64,000 nucleotides of DNA from Brugia malayi (taxonomy: Eukaryota > Nematoda > Chromadorea > Rhabditida > Onchocercidae): assembly GCF_000002995.4 (NCBI RefSeq), contig NW_025062479.1:21138721-21202720 (forward strand). Direction: 5' to 3'. The notes under the pieces are model-generated. The model made no database searches and was not told the origin of the DNA. It saw only the letters and a list, made by a program, of their open reading frames with translations. Of the stretch, positions 51,051 to 63,811 are shown piece by piece (the first letter of the stretch is position 1; every line of letters begins with the position of its first letter). The position numbers and the translations under genes are program-made.

Positions 51051-52084
51051 TTGCGGAGCCTTTAACTGAGCGGAGGGCACTTGGAAAAGAAGTGGGATTG
51101 TTCGGACCATTGGCTGTGGATGGAGGATTTATCAGTATGGCCATCTAAGTTTAAGGCTGTGAGCCTAATTTGTTGTTGATCTATACGTTACATCCAAAGC
51201 TTCGTAGAGCCGGTATCTGGTATGATTGGATCTTTTTTTTTTTGTTGGATTGTTCTAGCCATTTGTCTGGTCACCACTTGTCCTTGCTGTCCCGAAATTT
51301 ATTACTTACGAGATGAAAAGTTGTTTTTCTTGTAGGATGGATTAGCGAGGTATGCTTGACAAGCAATTCTCTTCTTGGATAGCAGTTCCTGGTTCTGTGG
51401 ATTGTTCTTGTCGAATCAATCTTTGGAATTCTTTGATAAGAACTCTAGGCATTCTGCAGAGGACTGCTGTTTCTGAGGAGTTGCCCAAGTGCTGGAGGAA
51501 AAAATTTATGGAGTGGTCTTTAAGTTTGGTTTGAAGACTATTAACCTGAAATTGTCTCTTACTGTAGTAATTTCAAGATTGTTGACTTTGAAACTTTTCT
51601 TTGAAGTCTTTTTTGAAATTGAGTTTGCATTATTACCCAGGCTGTGATATGGTTGACATTTTGCACTAGATATCACTCAAGTATGACGAACATCGTGAAT
51701 GAATCTTCGGCGTAAAATGCAGTCGATGACCTGTGTAAGACGCAAGCAGAAAGTAATTTCCAACACCGTATTCCTTCCCAATCAGGCATTGAAGTCATCA
51801 GGGATTTAATCTTCTACAGGTACTTTTCAATGATTGATACAGATTTCAGCTTTTTCTGCTGGACTTCGTTGAAAAAGACTAATTAGTCATTTAGAATGCT
51901 GCTGAACGAGATCGCTGTCTACGGAGTTAATCTCGGATGAGCAAAGTCCTGAATCTGCCGTTTCGTCTATCAGCCGTCGCTACAGGACTTTGTGAAACCG
52001 GGTATATTCGTCAAGCATGTGCAAAAGAGTATTTAGATGCGTTGCAGTGTGCGCATTATTGGTCCCACTCTTTAGACCTGAAAT

Positions 52085-52240
52085 TCATCTGCCAAGGTTA
52101 GAGTTGGGATGGTAGTAGTGAAATCCTCCGCGGTCTTGTTTAACATACTCTCCTAGTATAGTTTTGCAAAGCTGATCATGATCATCTATGAGGTCAAGTT
52201 GTCCTTCTAGTATGGTTGCCCTATGGCTAACGAGCCCATC
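52085..52240 (-). pseudogene. Possible gag-like relic frame
   Basis: A 51-codon minus frame reads SHRATILEGQLDLIDDHDQL and then KTILGEYVKQ before a TGA. This helical, charged pattern resembles the start of gag regions in LTR retroelements, but only loosely. No reverse transcriptase, integrase or intact long repeat was found nearby. Confidence 0.15.
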
Positions 52241-52878
52241 CTACCTACGGACACACTTTGTCGCGAAATTCGAAAATAATTTCGCGAGCCTCCAAATATT
52301 TTACAAAATATACCAAATAAAATTGTATAATCCATAATATTACAATTTGTCTTAAATGAACACAAAAATGTAAAACTGTTTCAAATTGCAAACCGTAAGC
52401 AATCATTATTCCAACACTCATCTTCCCACTGTAGTTGAGCTTATCCTTTGTCTAGACATTTCCATATGATAACAAAGGGTATGTGCATTGTCTAATATGC
52501 TAAAAATTACTCCTTTGTTCCAAATCAAATGTGCTTGCAATGTCGAAATATTGTGTAAGGGTCTTCTAAAGCTGATAGTCATCCTTTGGGGAAGTACAAT
52601 ATTAAAACCTATCTCTTAGTATTTAAAGAGCAAAGACACATAACAGATCTATCATTCAACGCATTCGTCTACACCAACTACAATAACAAACAATGAAGGT
52701 TTTTGAGCATAAGAAAGTTATATTCAAAGACGGAACCCCAACTTCCACAATTACTCTCTGTCTAACCTTTCAATTGAACTATCTAGCTGACAAGCTTGTC
52801 AGAGGCATAAGCCACTACCAGTGTAGTTCATAAATATTAATTCCTTGAAAAGTTTTGACTTTTATTATAATTTTTTAT

Positions 52879-54220
52879 CAGTAAGCAACGAATGATTTTT
52901 GATAGTTCTGAGAAGTCTTTCGAATTTTTTAGCAAAATAATTTCAGCAGCTGTTCTTTATTAAAAAATAATATACCGCAATTATTAATATTTATATATAA
53001 ACAGAAAATTGAAAAAAAAAAATTTGATCCAAATTAAATAACCAATTTTTATGTAATACAGTTCAGGCACTATAGGATAACTAATCTTCTCTGAATATCA
53101 CCTTACTTATAAAATATTGATAAAAAACTACTTCACAATGATAACATACTCGTTGGAACGTAATTTCTTGCCTTTAGAAGCATGCCAAAAACTTTTTTCA
53201 AATAAACAGAAATTTGCTTTATTGTGATCTCGAAGAATGGATCTTGTACGTTGGGTCTCTTTCTTCGGTATATGAGGAGGTATCATATAATATGCAAATT
53301 TCAAAGATGCTTGAGATTTCCTTCGATTAGAAATGAATTTTTGTAAAAGTGGTGTTCCATTCAGTTAGCGCATTCTCCACAATTATCATGCATAATTTGT
53401 TACAATAAGAATTAATAAGAAATGTGTTATAATAAGAAATATCTCAACTGCGTCACTTACGTGTCATTTATGTGTCTTCGGAAGTGCGTCATTTACGTGT
53501 TTAGATGAAAACGATACTACCAAAAAACAGAAAACGATATGCAATGCATATAGAAAGGGCGAACTGACGATGCATTCGACATTATACTAAGCAGTCAGTC
53601 CTTCTGTTCTATTTCAAACTGTTTGTTCTTGAATTTTTTAGAAAACTATTTCATTTCTTCTTCAAATTTCTTTCTTGCAGATAGTTTTCTTAATTTTCAT
53701 TGAATTATCATTTTAGAAACTATCAATTATCACTGTCTTTCACATGTTGAATTGACTTTTAGAAATATCTGATAAGGTGCAATCAGTGTCTTGTTTTTTA
53801 TCATATATGTTATCACCAGTAGTACTTATTAGGTACTTCTTTCACTATTCTTAAATATTTCTTTCCGTCTAAAAGGCGTTTCTTTCTTTCTTTCTTCACC
53901 ACTTCTATTTGTCATTTAATTTGTATTAACTTTTTACAAATTTTTAAGTAAAGATGATGTTTCTTACTTTTATCTGCTAAATGGTTCTTGTCTAAAATTG
54001 AAGAGTTGCTCTGTATTTGAGAGCAAAGATCAGTTTTTGTATTTCATATACTCTTTATATTAAATACATCGATCATTCATCGTTATCACAAATTCCTCTT
54101 CCAATTATCTAATAATACTGTGCACTATTTATCATTCATTAAAATCAAACTGATTCGAAAACAAAGGTTTATTAACTTTGTTATGCACCATAAATGGCTT
54201 TTTATTCGAACCAGCAAGAA
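52879..54220. repeat. Duplication block 1, copy B
   Basis: Counterpart of 37138-38480 (offset about 15.74 kb), including the paired TGCGTCA...TTACGTGT motif near 53450-53500. It lies about 0.37 kb upstream of exon 1 of transporter B. Confidence 0.9.
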
Positions 54221-54586
54221 TTTAAACCCTTCAATTTTATTTTTTTACGATCATCCCCTTAACATTTTTGACTAACATCGCCTCTTTTTTATCTTATTTT
54301 GTGGGAAAGGTAAATGTACAGCCTGTAACATGTAGGTAATTTTCTCCTAATTTATTTCTTACTCCAATATATAAAAATGAAACTTTGGATATGAAAAATC
54401 GATAAATCATAATGCAAATCATCACTTGCTGTTTTATTTTCATCAGAAACTGTTTATTACATACTTATTTTACATATAATCATCTTACAGCCCTTCTCTT
54501 CTGCCGTATCATTTAATATATTTAGCATTTTGTCGCAGCAATAAACTGAAATACGTTCCTAACGTTGAAATATTTCTGGTATATGC
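54221..54586. other. Copy-B-specific upstream segment
   Basis: Short stretch between block 1 and the start codon. Only the last 70 bases or so resemble the copy A flank. No gene. Confidence 0.5.
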
Positions 54587-55590
54587 ACAAATGAATGAAT
54601 CCTTCATTGGATATGGATCCTAGCCAACTGCCAAATGATATCAATGAAAAATTCTGCAGTATCGATGAAGAGCGACAAGTTGTAGCAATAACGGCAGATA
54701 GTTTCAGTAAAAGTGTAGTGCCGAAAGTTCCATCGGGAAGCTACGAAAATCTGCAATGGATTATTGAGAAAACGCAATTTGCACCTCACCGAGTTAGAAA
54801 TGATCGGTATTTATTTCTTCTCATCGATGCTTTTGAATAAAATTAAAAAATTTCATTTGGTGTGATAAGATCATCGTTAAATAGATCAGCACATTTTATT
54901 ACTAATTTCATTTCGCACCTGTTCATAAATAGATAATTAATGGTTTAGTCGTAGAAATTTGTATAATTTTCCATTCTTTGTAAAGAAACTTTTACCTAGA
55001 AAAAATAAGCCAAGAAGTGCTCACCTTTACTATTTTCATATCGACCAATTTGCTTAAAAACATTTTCCACAGATTATAAGCATTCTGATCTTAATCAGTA
55101 CTACCAATTCTATCTACTTCATTGATTCTCTCTCTCTCTCTCTCTGTGTTGCACTATACTGTGATCAGTTTAGCGTTACTAATACATCACAGTAAAACAT
55201 TTAAATCTCAAATGAGCAATCATTTAATTCAAAATAAATTAGAAAGATAATGAATAAATAAACAAATAGATTATTAAAAACTTACCGATATTCTAATTTT
55301 TGTTTCATCTTTATTGATTTGATCTCTACATCGATCATAGCTTGAAATCTTGAAGTGTGTCAAATATAAAGTAACAAAAAGAACGATAACTTTGAGAATA
55401 TCGCTGATGTCGTCAGTGACATCAGAATGAAACTTTACAAAATGAATTATTGAGAATTCAAGAGATTCATAGGATGCAATTTCAAAAGAACTACAATTCA
55501 TATTTACATTCATTAATGATAAAAAGGAAGTTTTTCAATTAGAAACGAAAATTATTTTTCATTTGTTTTCTCAATGCTTAGACATTTATG
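54587..55590. repeat. Duplication block 2, copy B
   Basis: Counterpart of 40424-41430 (offset about 14.16 kb). It carries exon 1 of transporter B and the first part of its intron. Confidence 0.9.
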
Positions 55591-58500
55591 ATTTGCAAAA
55601 AAATTTTCACTCCAGAAAGGTTTTCATAAAATATAATTTTTTCTTATGCACCGTTTTTGAAAACAGCAACATAGGGAAAGAGTAAAGGAATAGTTATGGG
55701 CAATAACAAGTTTATAACAAGTATACCGGTCGTTTTTTCTTTTGCACTCTTCGTTTCTGGACTATTTCACACCTCCATAAACACCTGCCGTCCGTTCTCA
55801 TCGATACTCATAATCCTTATAGAGGATGCACACCTATCATTAACACAATATTTTTCACTGTCAACTATGAAACGTATATTGTTATTTCTTCAATTATTGC
55901 TACAAATCATCAGGAAAAACCTCAGTTGATTATTAGATTTGCGATTATTAAAATATTTTGTATTGTCGTGGAAGCAAAAATTTGTCGTGGAAGATTTGAT
56001 AATTTAATTTATTTTGGGAGAGGTTGCTGATCGCAGAGAGATTCGTTGGATGTAGATGTAAATATGTGGGGTAACAGAGAAATTATTAACAATAACTTGA
56101 TAGAGAACAACTGAAATTGAACTCTTCTGGTTCTTGGTAAAAAACACACAATGCACCTTCAACAAGGGTGACCTCCTTATGTAGCAAGCAATATGCGTAG
56201 ATAAAGTATATGATTTACAATATGAGGTTGACCTGCCGAAAGAGTAATCGGTCTAACAAAGAGTTGTTGACCTGGTTTACAAGTAAATCTATTTACTAAC
56301 TGACTTATAAATTCAAGGATACAATTAGTAGCAACAATGAGGTCAATTAAATGAGGATCTGATATCGTGTAAACAATATATAAAAGATTTACAGGTTAAA
56401 CATAAGGTTGGAAACAAAGAGTCCAAAGTACAAACATTATTTGCAAAGAATTTCATAGAACATATCTCTTACTCATATTCACAACTTTCATGTAATATTT
56501 TAGAGTTTCGCGATATTAAAATCCGCGACACATGCTAATAAAATAAATTCAAAAACATTCGAAAACTGATAAATTATATGATAGTAGTAGTACTTCAAGG
56601 AAATACTGGATATAAATTCAAATCATAATGTTTCAGGACAACTACAGCACCACCATTTATGCCAGCTGAACAAATACCAAGTGAATTCGGTAAATTAACT
56701 ATCCCACACGTTACTCGTGCTTCATTCAAATCTCACGGAAATTATGGAAGTATCCATGTGATGCTACAAGATGAGAAACTACAAGAAAAATCACTTGATA
56801 GTGAAAATGAGAGGTTTAAATCCATTCGGATTTTTCATTTCGGAGCTTATATCGGAGAAAAAGACTAGTAAACTAAGTTAAATTTCCAAGGCAGAGGTTA
56901 TTTAAATATAATACTATACTAATCATCGAATTAAATGTAAGCTTAAAACCAAACTGAAAATAGAATATGAAACAGAAATATATCTTCTATCGTTTAAAGT
57001 GATTTTTAAAGCCAAAATATTAAAAGCATGGATTTCAGCAAATTTATTTTCAAATATATTTGGCTTCTAACTAAAAAAAAGAACTGGGAATATTTAAATT
57101 CAATTTAAAATCAACACTTCAAATTATCATTTTCAGTTTGGATGAAGGAATTACTAAAAAAAACTATAGCAATAGTAATGATAATAGTTATCTACCAAAT
57201 AGCCAAATTGCTACATCTACCAAACTACTGTCACTTACCGCTAAAGAATGGGTGACAATTTGTGAACTGTCAATTGCAAATCTCGCTGGTACCAGTGCAT
57301 ACAGCTGCATTGCACCATTTTATTCAAATGAGGTCGGTTCTATGCTGTCAAAAGATGATTTTTTTAATTAGGAAAAAAAAAAATAAATGCTCCTTTACAT
57401 ATCGTCAATCTGACTTTTATTTTTGTAGCAGATAAATCAACTAGGCCACTAAAAAAAAAAGTTGGAAAATCATTTCAGGCGAAAATTAAAGGCTTAAGAA
57501 GTTTCGAGATAGGTGTAGTATTTGGTGTCTTCGAGCTAATAATGTTTTTTATTGCACCTCTATTCGGCAAATACGTTCGTTTAATTTAAATTTTTAATTT
57601 AGGGTCAATGCAGGAAGATTTTACAGATGGGAAAAATCTTTTTAAAGAATTTTTCCAAATGAAAGTATTAATGGTAACTCAACTAATAAACTCTTTGTCT
57701 TTCTTTATTGTTTTTTTTTTTTTTTTTTCACATGCTGGTGAAAAATATGAAAATTTTAGATGGTTTCAATCGGTTCAAAAAAGATGTTTGTTTCTGGAAT
57801 CGGAGTTACTGGTATCACTGTTGTGCTCTTCGGGTACATTCATTTATTTTAAATATTGCTCTTTAAAAAAATGTAAAATAATGACTTAAATCATTAGGGC
57901 GTTTATTAGTTTGATGTCATTTCCAGATTCTTGAATTACATTGAATCGCCATCTTTATTTTTCTGGTCCTCGATCGGTCTTCGAATATTGGAAGCTATTG
58001 GTGACGCAGCTTTTGTCACTTCATCATTTGTAATCGGTGTTAAATGCTTCCCGGGACGTATTGCAATTGTTGTTGTACGAATTTCACTGTTTAGTTTAAT
58101 TTGAAATTATAACCAAATAAAAAATATGACTTTTAACAATTCACCAAATCATATTTCTGCCAAAAGATGCTCCAATTAAAAATTATAAATCGATAGTAGA
58201 ATGAAATAGTCGTAAATAAAAATCAAATATATGATTTATCAATACCTTATATGATATGACTGATATGTAAACACTCCTTCATGCGACCAGCGGAGCTTTC
58301 CGATTCTAAAATGATTGAATAGATCCAGCTTTCGTAGATATCCTTAAAAATTTCACTTTATTTTTGAGGGTGTGTTGGAAACATTCGTCGGTCTTGGCAG
58401 TACCGCAGGACCTTTACTTGGTGGTATACTGTATGAGATTGGTGGTTTCAAGTTGCCATTCATCGTACTTGGAATTATTTTACTCTTTCTTGGATTAGTA

Positions 58501-60297
58501 GCATACTTTTTGGTCGAAAATATGGATGGTATAATTTTTCTTTTTTTGCTATCATTCAACCAAAATTTATTAATAAAATCAAATTATCATTTTTGTTGAT
58601 GATATTTATTAGTTAAATAAATTAAAATTGAATGAATGTATTCCATTAATAGAGTAAATAGAGCCATCATATTTCATAGATGACGTAGTAATGGACGGTA
58701 AAGGCATGTTAGGTATGTTGAAGATACCACTATTATGGATTATGATTCATGCAGTGGTTATGTGTGCAATATCGTTGTCTTTTCTCGATCCAACCTTAGC
58801 AGATCACTTAGCATCGGTATGTCTGTTTGGCCATTTCTTCAGCACTGTTGAAAGACAAATACAAATTCATTACTTTCCTTTGTAATATCTAAGTTCTTCT
58901 AATTGTCTGTCATATTTTTCCAATTAGATAATTTATCCGTTTTTTGCTGACCTCTCATAAAATTTAAAATGACCTCAAAAACGAATCCATCACAGATCAG
59001 TCTAATACATGTACGTCTTTGAGTAGAGCCGTATAAACTTGCAAAACTGATGCTTTACTTTCTTTTCAAATAGTCAAAGGATAGCCAAACTTATTTTACA
59101 GTTCAAACTTACGCCATCCATTATTGGCCTAATGTTCTTACTATCTGGTGGAATTTATACGATAACAGCACCTTTCTGGAGTATAATCATCGATAAATTT
59201 AACTGCAGCAAGGCAATTATAATGTTTGGCATTATAGCAGTAGTGATTAGTATGATAATCATTGGTCCATCACCTTTTCTGAATGCTGAGAAGTAAGTGT
59301 AGACTATAAATAATGTATTTTCTTGAAGTTCGAGAAATGGGCAGAGCAAACAGTCAATTAGACCACAATTCCATTAGGTCTCTAATTTTAAGACTAATAT
59401 AATGCATGAAATAACGATTTATTCAAATTATTGCTGCTATATTTATTTAGTAATTACTTTATTTACAAATAATAAATATCTTTCTACGTCATTTTGTCAT
59501 TATTACAAGCTAACTCTGATATCTTTTATTGGATAATTCTGAGAACTGGGGAAAATGCTATGTATCATAAAATCTTTTTTTTTTTTTTTTTTTTTTTCAA
59601 GATTTCGCTTATTTCATATTAGCACAACTTCATGTCTTGCAGGAACTTAGGATGGATAGAAGTTGCATTAGGTATACTTGGTCTTGCTACTAGTGCTTTG
59701 TATATTCCGACTTTTCAAATATCGATTGATACACTATGGTAAATCATCATTTCAATCAAAAATTTGAATGGACTTTATCAATCTTAGTTTTGTCATCAAA
59801 TTAATATATTATTAGTAAATGAGAGCAAAGTTCCTCAAATTTATTCTGATTGTCGAATTTTTCTGGATCAGTTGTAGCTCGAGTGTATTTAGATACACAC
59901 ATATTTCAGCTTTGAGAAAACTTTCGTTTTCCACTTTAAATTTCAAAAATGTTTTCAGTGTAAAAACTTCATTACAGCGAATACGGGTACGGTAAATCGT
60001 TGCAAACGTATGGCTGTATATCAGGTTTATTTCAGTCTGCCTATTCCTTCGGGTAGGTAAATTGTACCACATAATTTTGATGAAGGATAATGAAATGATG
60101 AAAATGTCCCTTCTGAACCAAACCACCTTTTCAGATCATTTTTTGGACCAACAGTTGGCGGTTTTTGTGTCCAGTGGATTGGTTTTCCGTGGACAACAAC
60201 TATCATAGCTTTATTAAATATTATCTTTGTTAGTTTTTCTTTAAATTTCTACATAATGAAGATGACTTTTAGCAGGAATTGGTTATCAAAAACATAG
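54595..60297 (+). CDS. SLC18B1: SLC18B1-like MFS transporter, copy B
   Basis: Tandem paralogue of the gene at 40432-45601. Twelve in-frame GT-AG exons, 574 aa: 54595-54806, 56637-56813, 57137-57332, 57479-57574, 57760-57833, 57927-58074, 58369-58528, 58680-58816, 59102-59292, 59643-59738, 59978-60052, 60135-60297 (TAG). Exon 1 and exons 4-12 encode the same protein as copy A. Differences are confined to exon 2 (one codon shorter, many substitutions) and the first two-thirds of exon 3, the polar segment before TM1 plus early TM1 (TAKEWVTICELSIANLAGTSAYS; a Glu replaces the copy A Ile). The transport core, motif C (GSTAGPLLGG) and FLDPTL are intact, so the gene appears functional. Intron 1 is longer than in copy A because of about 0.7 kb of extra sequence near 55.9-56.6 kb. 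Confidence 0.86.
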
Positions 60298-60736
60298 AAG
60301 CGAAGTGTGCTACTTAGTGATATATATTTGACCTTTCGTAATTTCGAGAATTCAAATTTTACAATTCCAGATTATTGCAATTCTGTGCTTTTATGCAATA
60401 TATGATTGGTTCGGGTTTTGCAGTCGACAGAAGTTCAATCACAATCACTAATTTCATCTTTCCGCTTGTTACGAATTTTATATAAGTGAATTAACTAAGA
60501 GTTGGAAATCACAGTCTTCAGAAAAAGGGACGAAATATTAGAGAGCAATAAATAGTAAATTGGTCGTTCAAATTACTAACGAAATGAAACTAGTAACCAT
60601 CATTTAGAAACATTAGAAAGTAAAAGGCAACAATAATAAGTGAGATCATTCTATATTTTCTTTTTTAGTCTTTACAATTTCACAAAAGTCATAATGATTT
60701 TAAGAAATTTTTTAAAAAAATGAAAAAACTAGCAAA
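57290..60736. repeat. Duplication block 3, copy B
   Basis: Counterpart of 42595-46040 (offset 14.69-14.70 kb). The identical stretch starts inside exon 3 and ends abruptly about 440 bases after the stop codon. Confidence 0.92.
60547..60552 (+). terminator. Candidate poly(A) signal, transporter B
   Basis: AATAAA 249 bases after the stop, at the same place as in copy A. Confidence 0.4.
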
Positions 60737-63581
60737 AACTATGTTTGTTACGTGTTCTAAGCATTTATTGTGGTCAATAAAATGCGCTTAGTATTTCCGG
60801 AACACTATGTTTTATCAAATGTTTACATTTTTTAGAGGTCAGATAATAGGAACTAGTACTGTTGAAGTGATTTAGTAAAAAAAAATGCTACTGGAACGGT
60901 GTACAGTAAAGTGCTGTTGTAAAAAAATTGCATAAGAAATAACAGTTTTAGCTGAGATGTTATGTTTGATATTGTGAACTTTACTAAAATGAGAATTAAT
61001 TAAATAAAACACAGTTAAGAATATTGACAAAACGTTGCGCTGCTATCTTAAAGTCACATAAATTTAGCCATGCGAACAAATGTGAAGTATATTTTGTATA
61101 TACATGTAAACCTGAAAAATATCGGTGTTTTGGGAATCGACGGAGAATAGGAAAGTCAGTCTATTTTATTTTTTGATTAATATTATTTAATTGCCTAAGC
61201 ATTAGCAAACACCGAAACGTGTAGAAACAAATGTACGTTTTTAAGTAGGAATGTAAAACGAAAAATAAACTTCTAAGTAGGAATAAAAAGCGAAATAGAA
61301 GAAATTTAATTTATAACATAATCACAAAGAAACTTGCATACAATATTGAAGAAAAATGCTCAACTACGGATTTATTAATGTTAAAATCAAATAAGAAAAA
61401 ATTTCTCAAAGTAATAATGGGAGCATTTGAGGATGTACGGAAAATGATGGATTAATTATGAACTGATAAAGTGATATAATCTAGTATTCAAATTTTCCTT
61501 CCTTTTTTTTTTAAATTCAAATAAAGTGGAAGAATATTTGTTTAAACAAAATCTTATCTTGAATCTACTAGATATGATCATTGCTAGTGCTAATTGCAAT
61601 TTTATGTTTTACAATTTGATTTACCAGCTTAAGCTGAGGCAAAGAGACAATTGTAATAATAGCAGTATAATCCGAGAGTGAAAGCAAATTCATCCATTTC
61701 CGTGTCATGTTTCAAACGAAAGAGAAACAAATTGCATATGGAAACCAATGTGGCAAATTTGTTATCCACTTCTTACTGATTTTGTTAAGCAGCTGCCATA
61801 GGTGGACATTGCCTTCTTTTGGAACTGAACATCACATATGTGTTAGATAATTGAAGTGATCTTTGATAAGTGACGAGGAAATCGAATGATTATGCCAGCT
61901 GCTGTTGAATTATGACTCAAAAATAACTCTTCAACTAAATATTTAAAATTGAAATGCTAATACAAATGCCTGAGTGAAGGATTTTCATAATTTGGAATTT
62001 TCTCGTTTTTTTTTTTTTTTTTTTTCCTTTTTGTAATTAAGGAAAAAAAGAGATACCAGAAAATTTACAAATACTATTTCCACTAAATTTTCTACATCTG
62101 ATTATTTTCTTTTTTTTTCTTTTTTTTTTTTTTTTTTTTTTTGCATAAATTGGAATAAGAGAAAAAAAAACGCAATAACCGATCGATCAACTTAATAGTA
62201 ATCGAATTTAGTACTAATCGAAAAATTTTTTTTGTTAATGAGAAGTTTCGTTGTCATAGGATTTTGAAAACTTTTGGATTTATAAAAATGCTAAAATTGA
62301 AAGTAACACGCAAATATTTGATAAAAGAAGTATTTTGAACTTCTGAAAACTTCCATAGGTGACAGAAATGTTATTGATCTATTTTTGCTTTTAATCTTCA
62401 GAAATCTAGGAATGATGCTAATAAAATCAGATAAACCATTTTAACTTAATTTTCCCAATAAACCATAGTTAACACTTTTTCTTTCTTCTTTTTTTTCAGT
62501 TATCATATGTACTATTTTCATGAAATTGAGGATAATGTACAGAAGATATTTGTAAGTACAAATAGAAACTAACATTTAAAATTAACTGGGAAAATCCTTC
62601 ATCTCATTTAATTCACAGTTTTTTTTTTTTTTTTTTCTGTCAAGAAAATTGATACTAATAAGATTCATTGAAAGTTTAACTGTTTTGAATAAAAGTGAAA
62701 TATGATTACATTATGTTCTGCCCTTCATTTAGAACAGTTTAAGCTTCAGCGGATCTTATCAGTACCCATTATCACTACGACATTTTCACTGTCTTAACAT
62801 TCTCTACATATATCTTTCACTCTTGTCGATTTTATGCTTCTCCAGCAGAACAGATAACAGGTGCAGCAATTAAGAATAATTAAATCCCATCATCAACAGT
62901 ATCGATTACAACATTTTAGTGAATTAATTCTTCATTTGATATTTCACTATATTCTATTGTATTTTTTTATGTGTGCTGCAAAACTTTTTATTGCAATAGT
63001 TTGCCACAGATAATTAAGATAATTAGAAAGCTATCCTAGAAATTATTATTAAATAGCCGAATAAAATGAATACAGGCTGGATGTATTTTGAAATTAAATA
63101 AAAGTTTAAAATTAAAATGAAATCTTCAGGCTCATTCTAAACATTAAAACAAGTGGCTTTTAGGTATAACATTTATATAAAAGCAGTTTTTCTTAATTAC
63201 TTCTGTAAAGCTGAGGGATAGCTATTACTTCGTCACTGCTGGTCGAATTCAAGAATTATTACAGATTCTCTTATTAACTCCAATGGTACTGTTGCTCTCG
63301 AATTTGTTATGTTGTTTATCAACAATGTCATAATTATGAGTATGATGAAAAGAAGAAGAACTAGGTGTTCGAAATGTCATTTGTTCATAAATGACATTTT
63401 GTTTGTTTCTTTCTTTCTTTTTTATCAGTCTTCTTCAAATTTTCACAACAGATCATTGATACTACAAAGTAACGTATAAAAAGAAAAAATGTTCGTTTTA
63501 TTCTCAAGTGCTTGAAAATTTGAGCAAAATAATATTGCAATGTTCACTTTTAGCTTCTTTTTCATTGTTGAATTTTAACAG
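60737..63581. other. AT-rich region right of the duplication
   Basis: No supported gene. It has long poly-T runs (near 62008-62026, 62109-62141 and 62622-62637), an 11-bp perfect inverted repeat at 63372-63399, and a 52-base exon-like piece at 62500-62551. That piece is bounded by TTTTTTCAG and GTAAGT and is open in two frames, but is too short to assign. Confidence 0.45.
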
Positions 63582-63582
63582 A

Positions 63583-63670
63583 ATGGCTAAGATTGTTGTC
63601 CTCCTCATTACGCTTAGTGAGATGGAACAGTTGCAATACAAGATTTTCGAGCAGATGCTTACAAGGAGGT
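63583..63670 (+). CDS. Possible first coding exon of an unknown gene running off the right edge
   Basis: A TTTTAACAG acceptor ends two bases before the exon ATG region (exon from 63582). The frame MAKIVVLLITLSEMEQLQYK continues to a strong donor (GT/GTAAGT at 63671). Acceptor, immediate ATG and consensus donor together fit a trans-spliced first exon. The product is not recognised and the next exon is not obvious before the window ends. Confidence 0.3.
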
Positions 63671-63695
63671 GTAAGTAGTTAGCAGTTCAGAAGAA

Positions 63696-63811
63696 GAAGA
63701 AGAGGAAGAGGAAGAGGAAAAAGTTTGTAGGAATATTTGCAGCATTTAATTGACCCGATCGTTCATTCTTATCTTCTCTCTCTCTCTCTCTTTCTCTTTC
63801 TCTTTCTCTCT
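63696..63811. repeat. GAA/GAGGAA and CT-rich simple repeats
   Basis: An A/G-rich run (63696-63722) is followed by a CT/TTCT microsatellite (63776-63811). Confidence 0.85.

Larger units (their letters stand above)
46041..52878. other. Spacer between the two transporter duplicates
   Basis: 6.8 kb not shared by the two copies. It holds the unresolved frames near 46.4 and 47.2-47.9 kb, a tRNA-like fragment at 48283-48340, a short repeated segment (about 21 bp, near 49234 and 49389), a family of about 45-bp units in inverted arrangement (50331-50430 and 50860-51050) and a somewhat GC-richer segment to about 52290. The last may be a degraded mobile element. No complete gene seen. Confidence 0.45.

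Noticed and set aside
37138..60736. The tandem copies as simple uncollapsed haplotypes
   Set aside because: Identity is patchy, with strongly diverged exons 2-3 and a unique 6.8-kb spacer, which allelic copies would not show. Misassembly remains possible and is noted.
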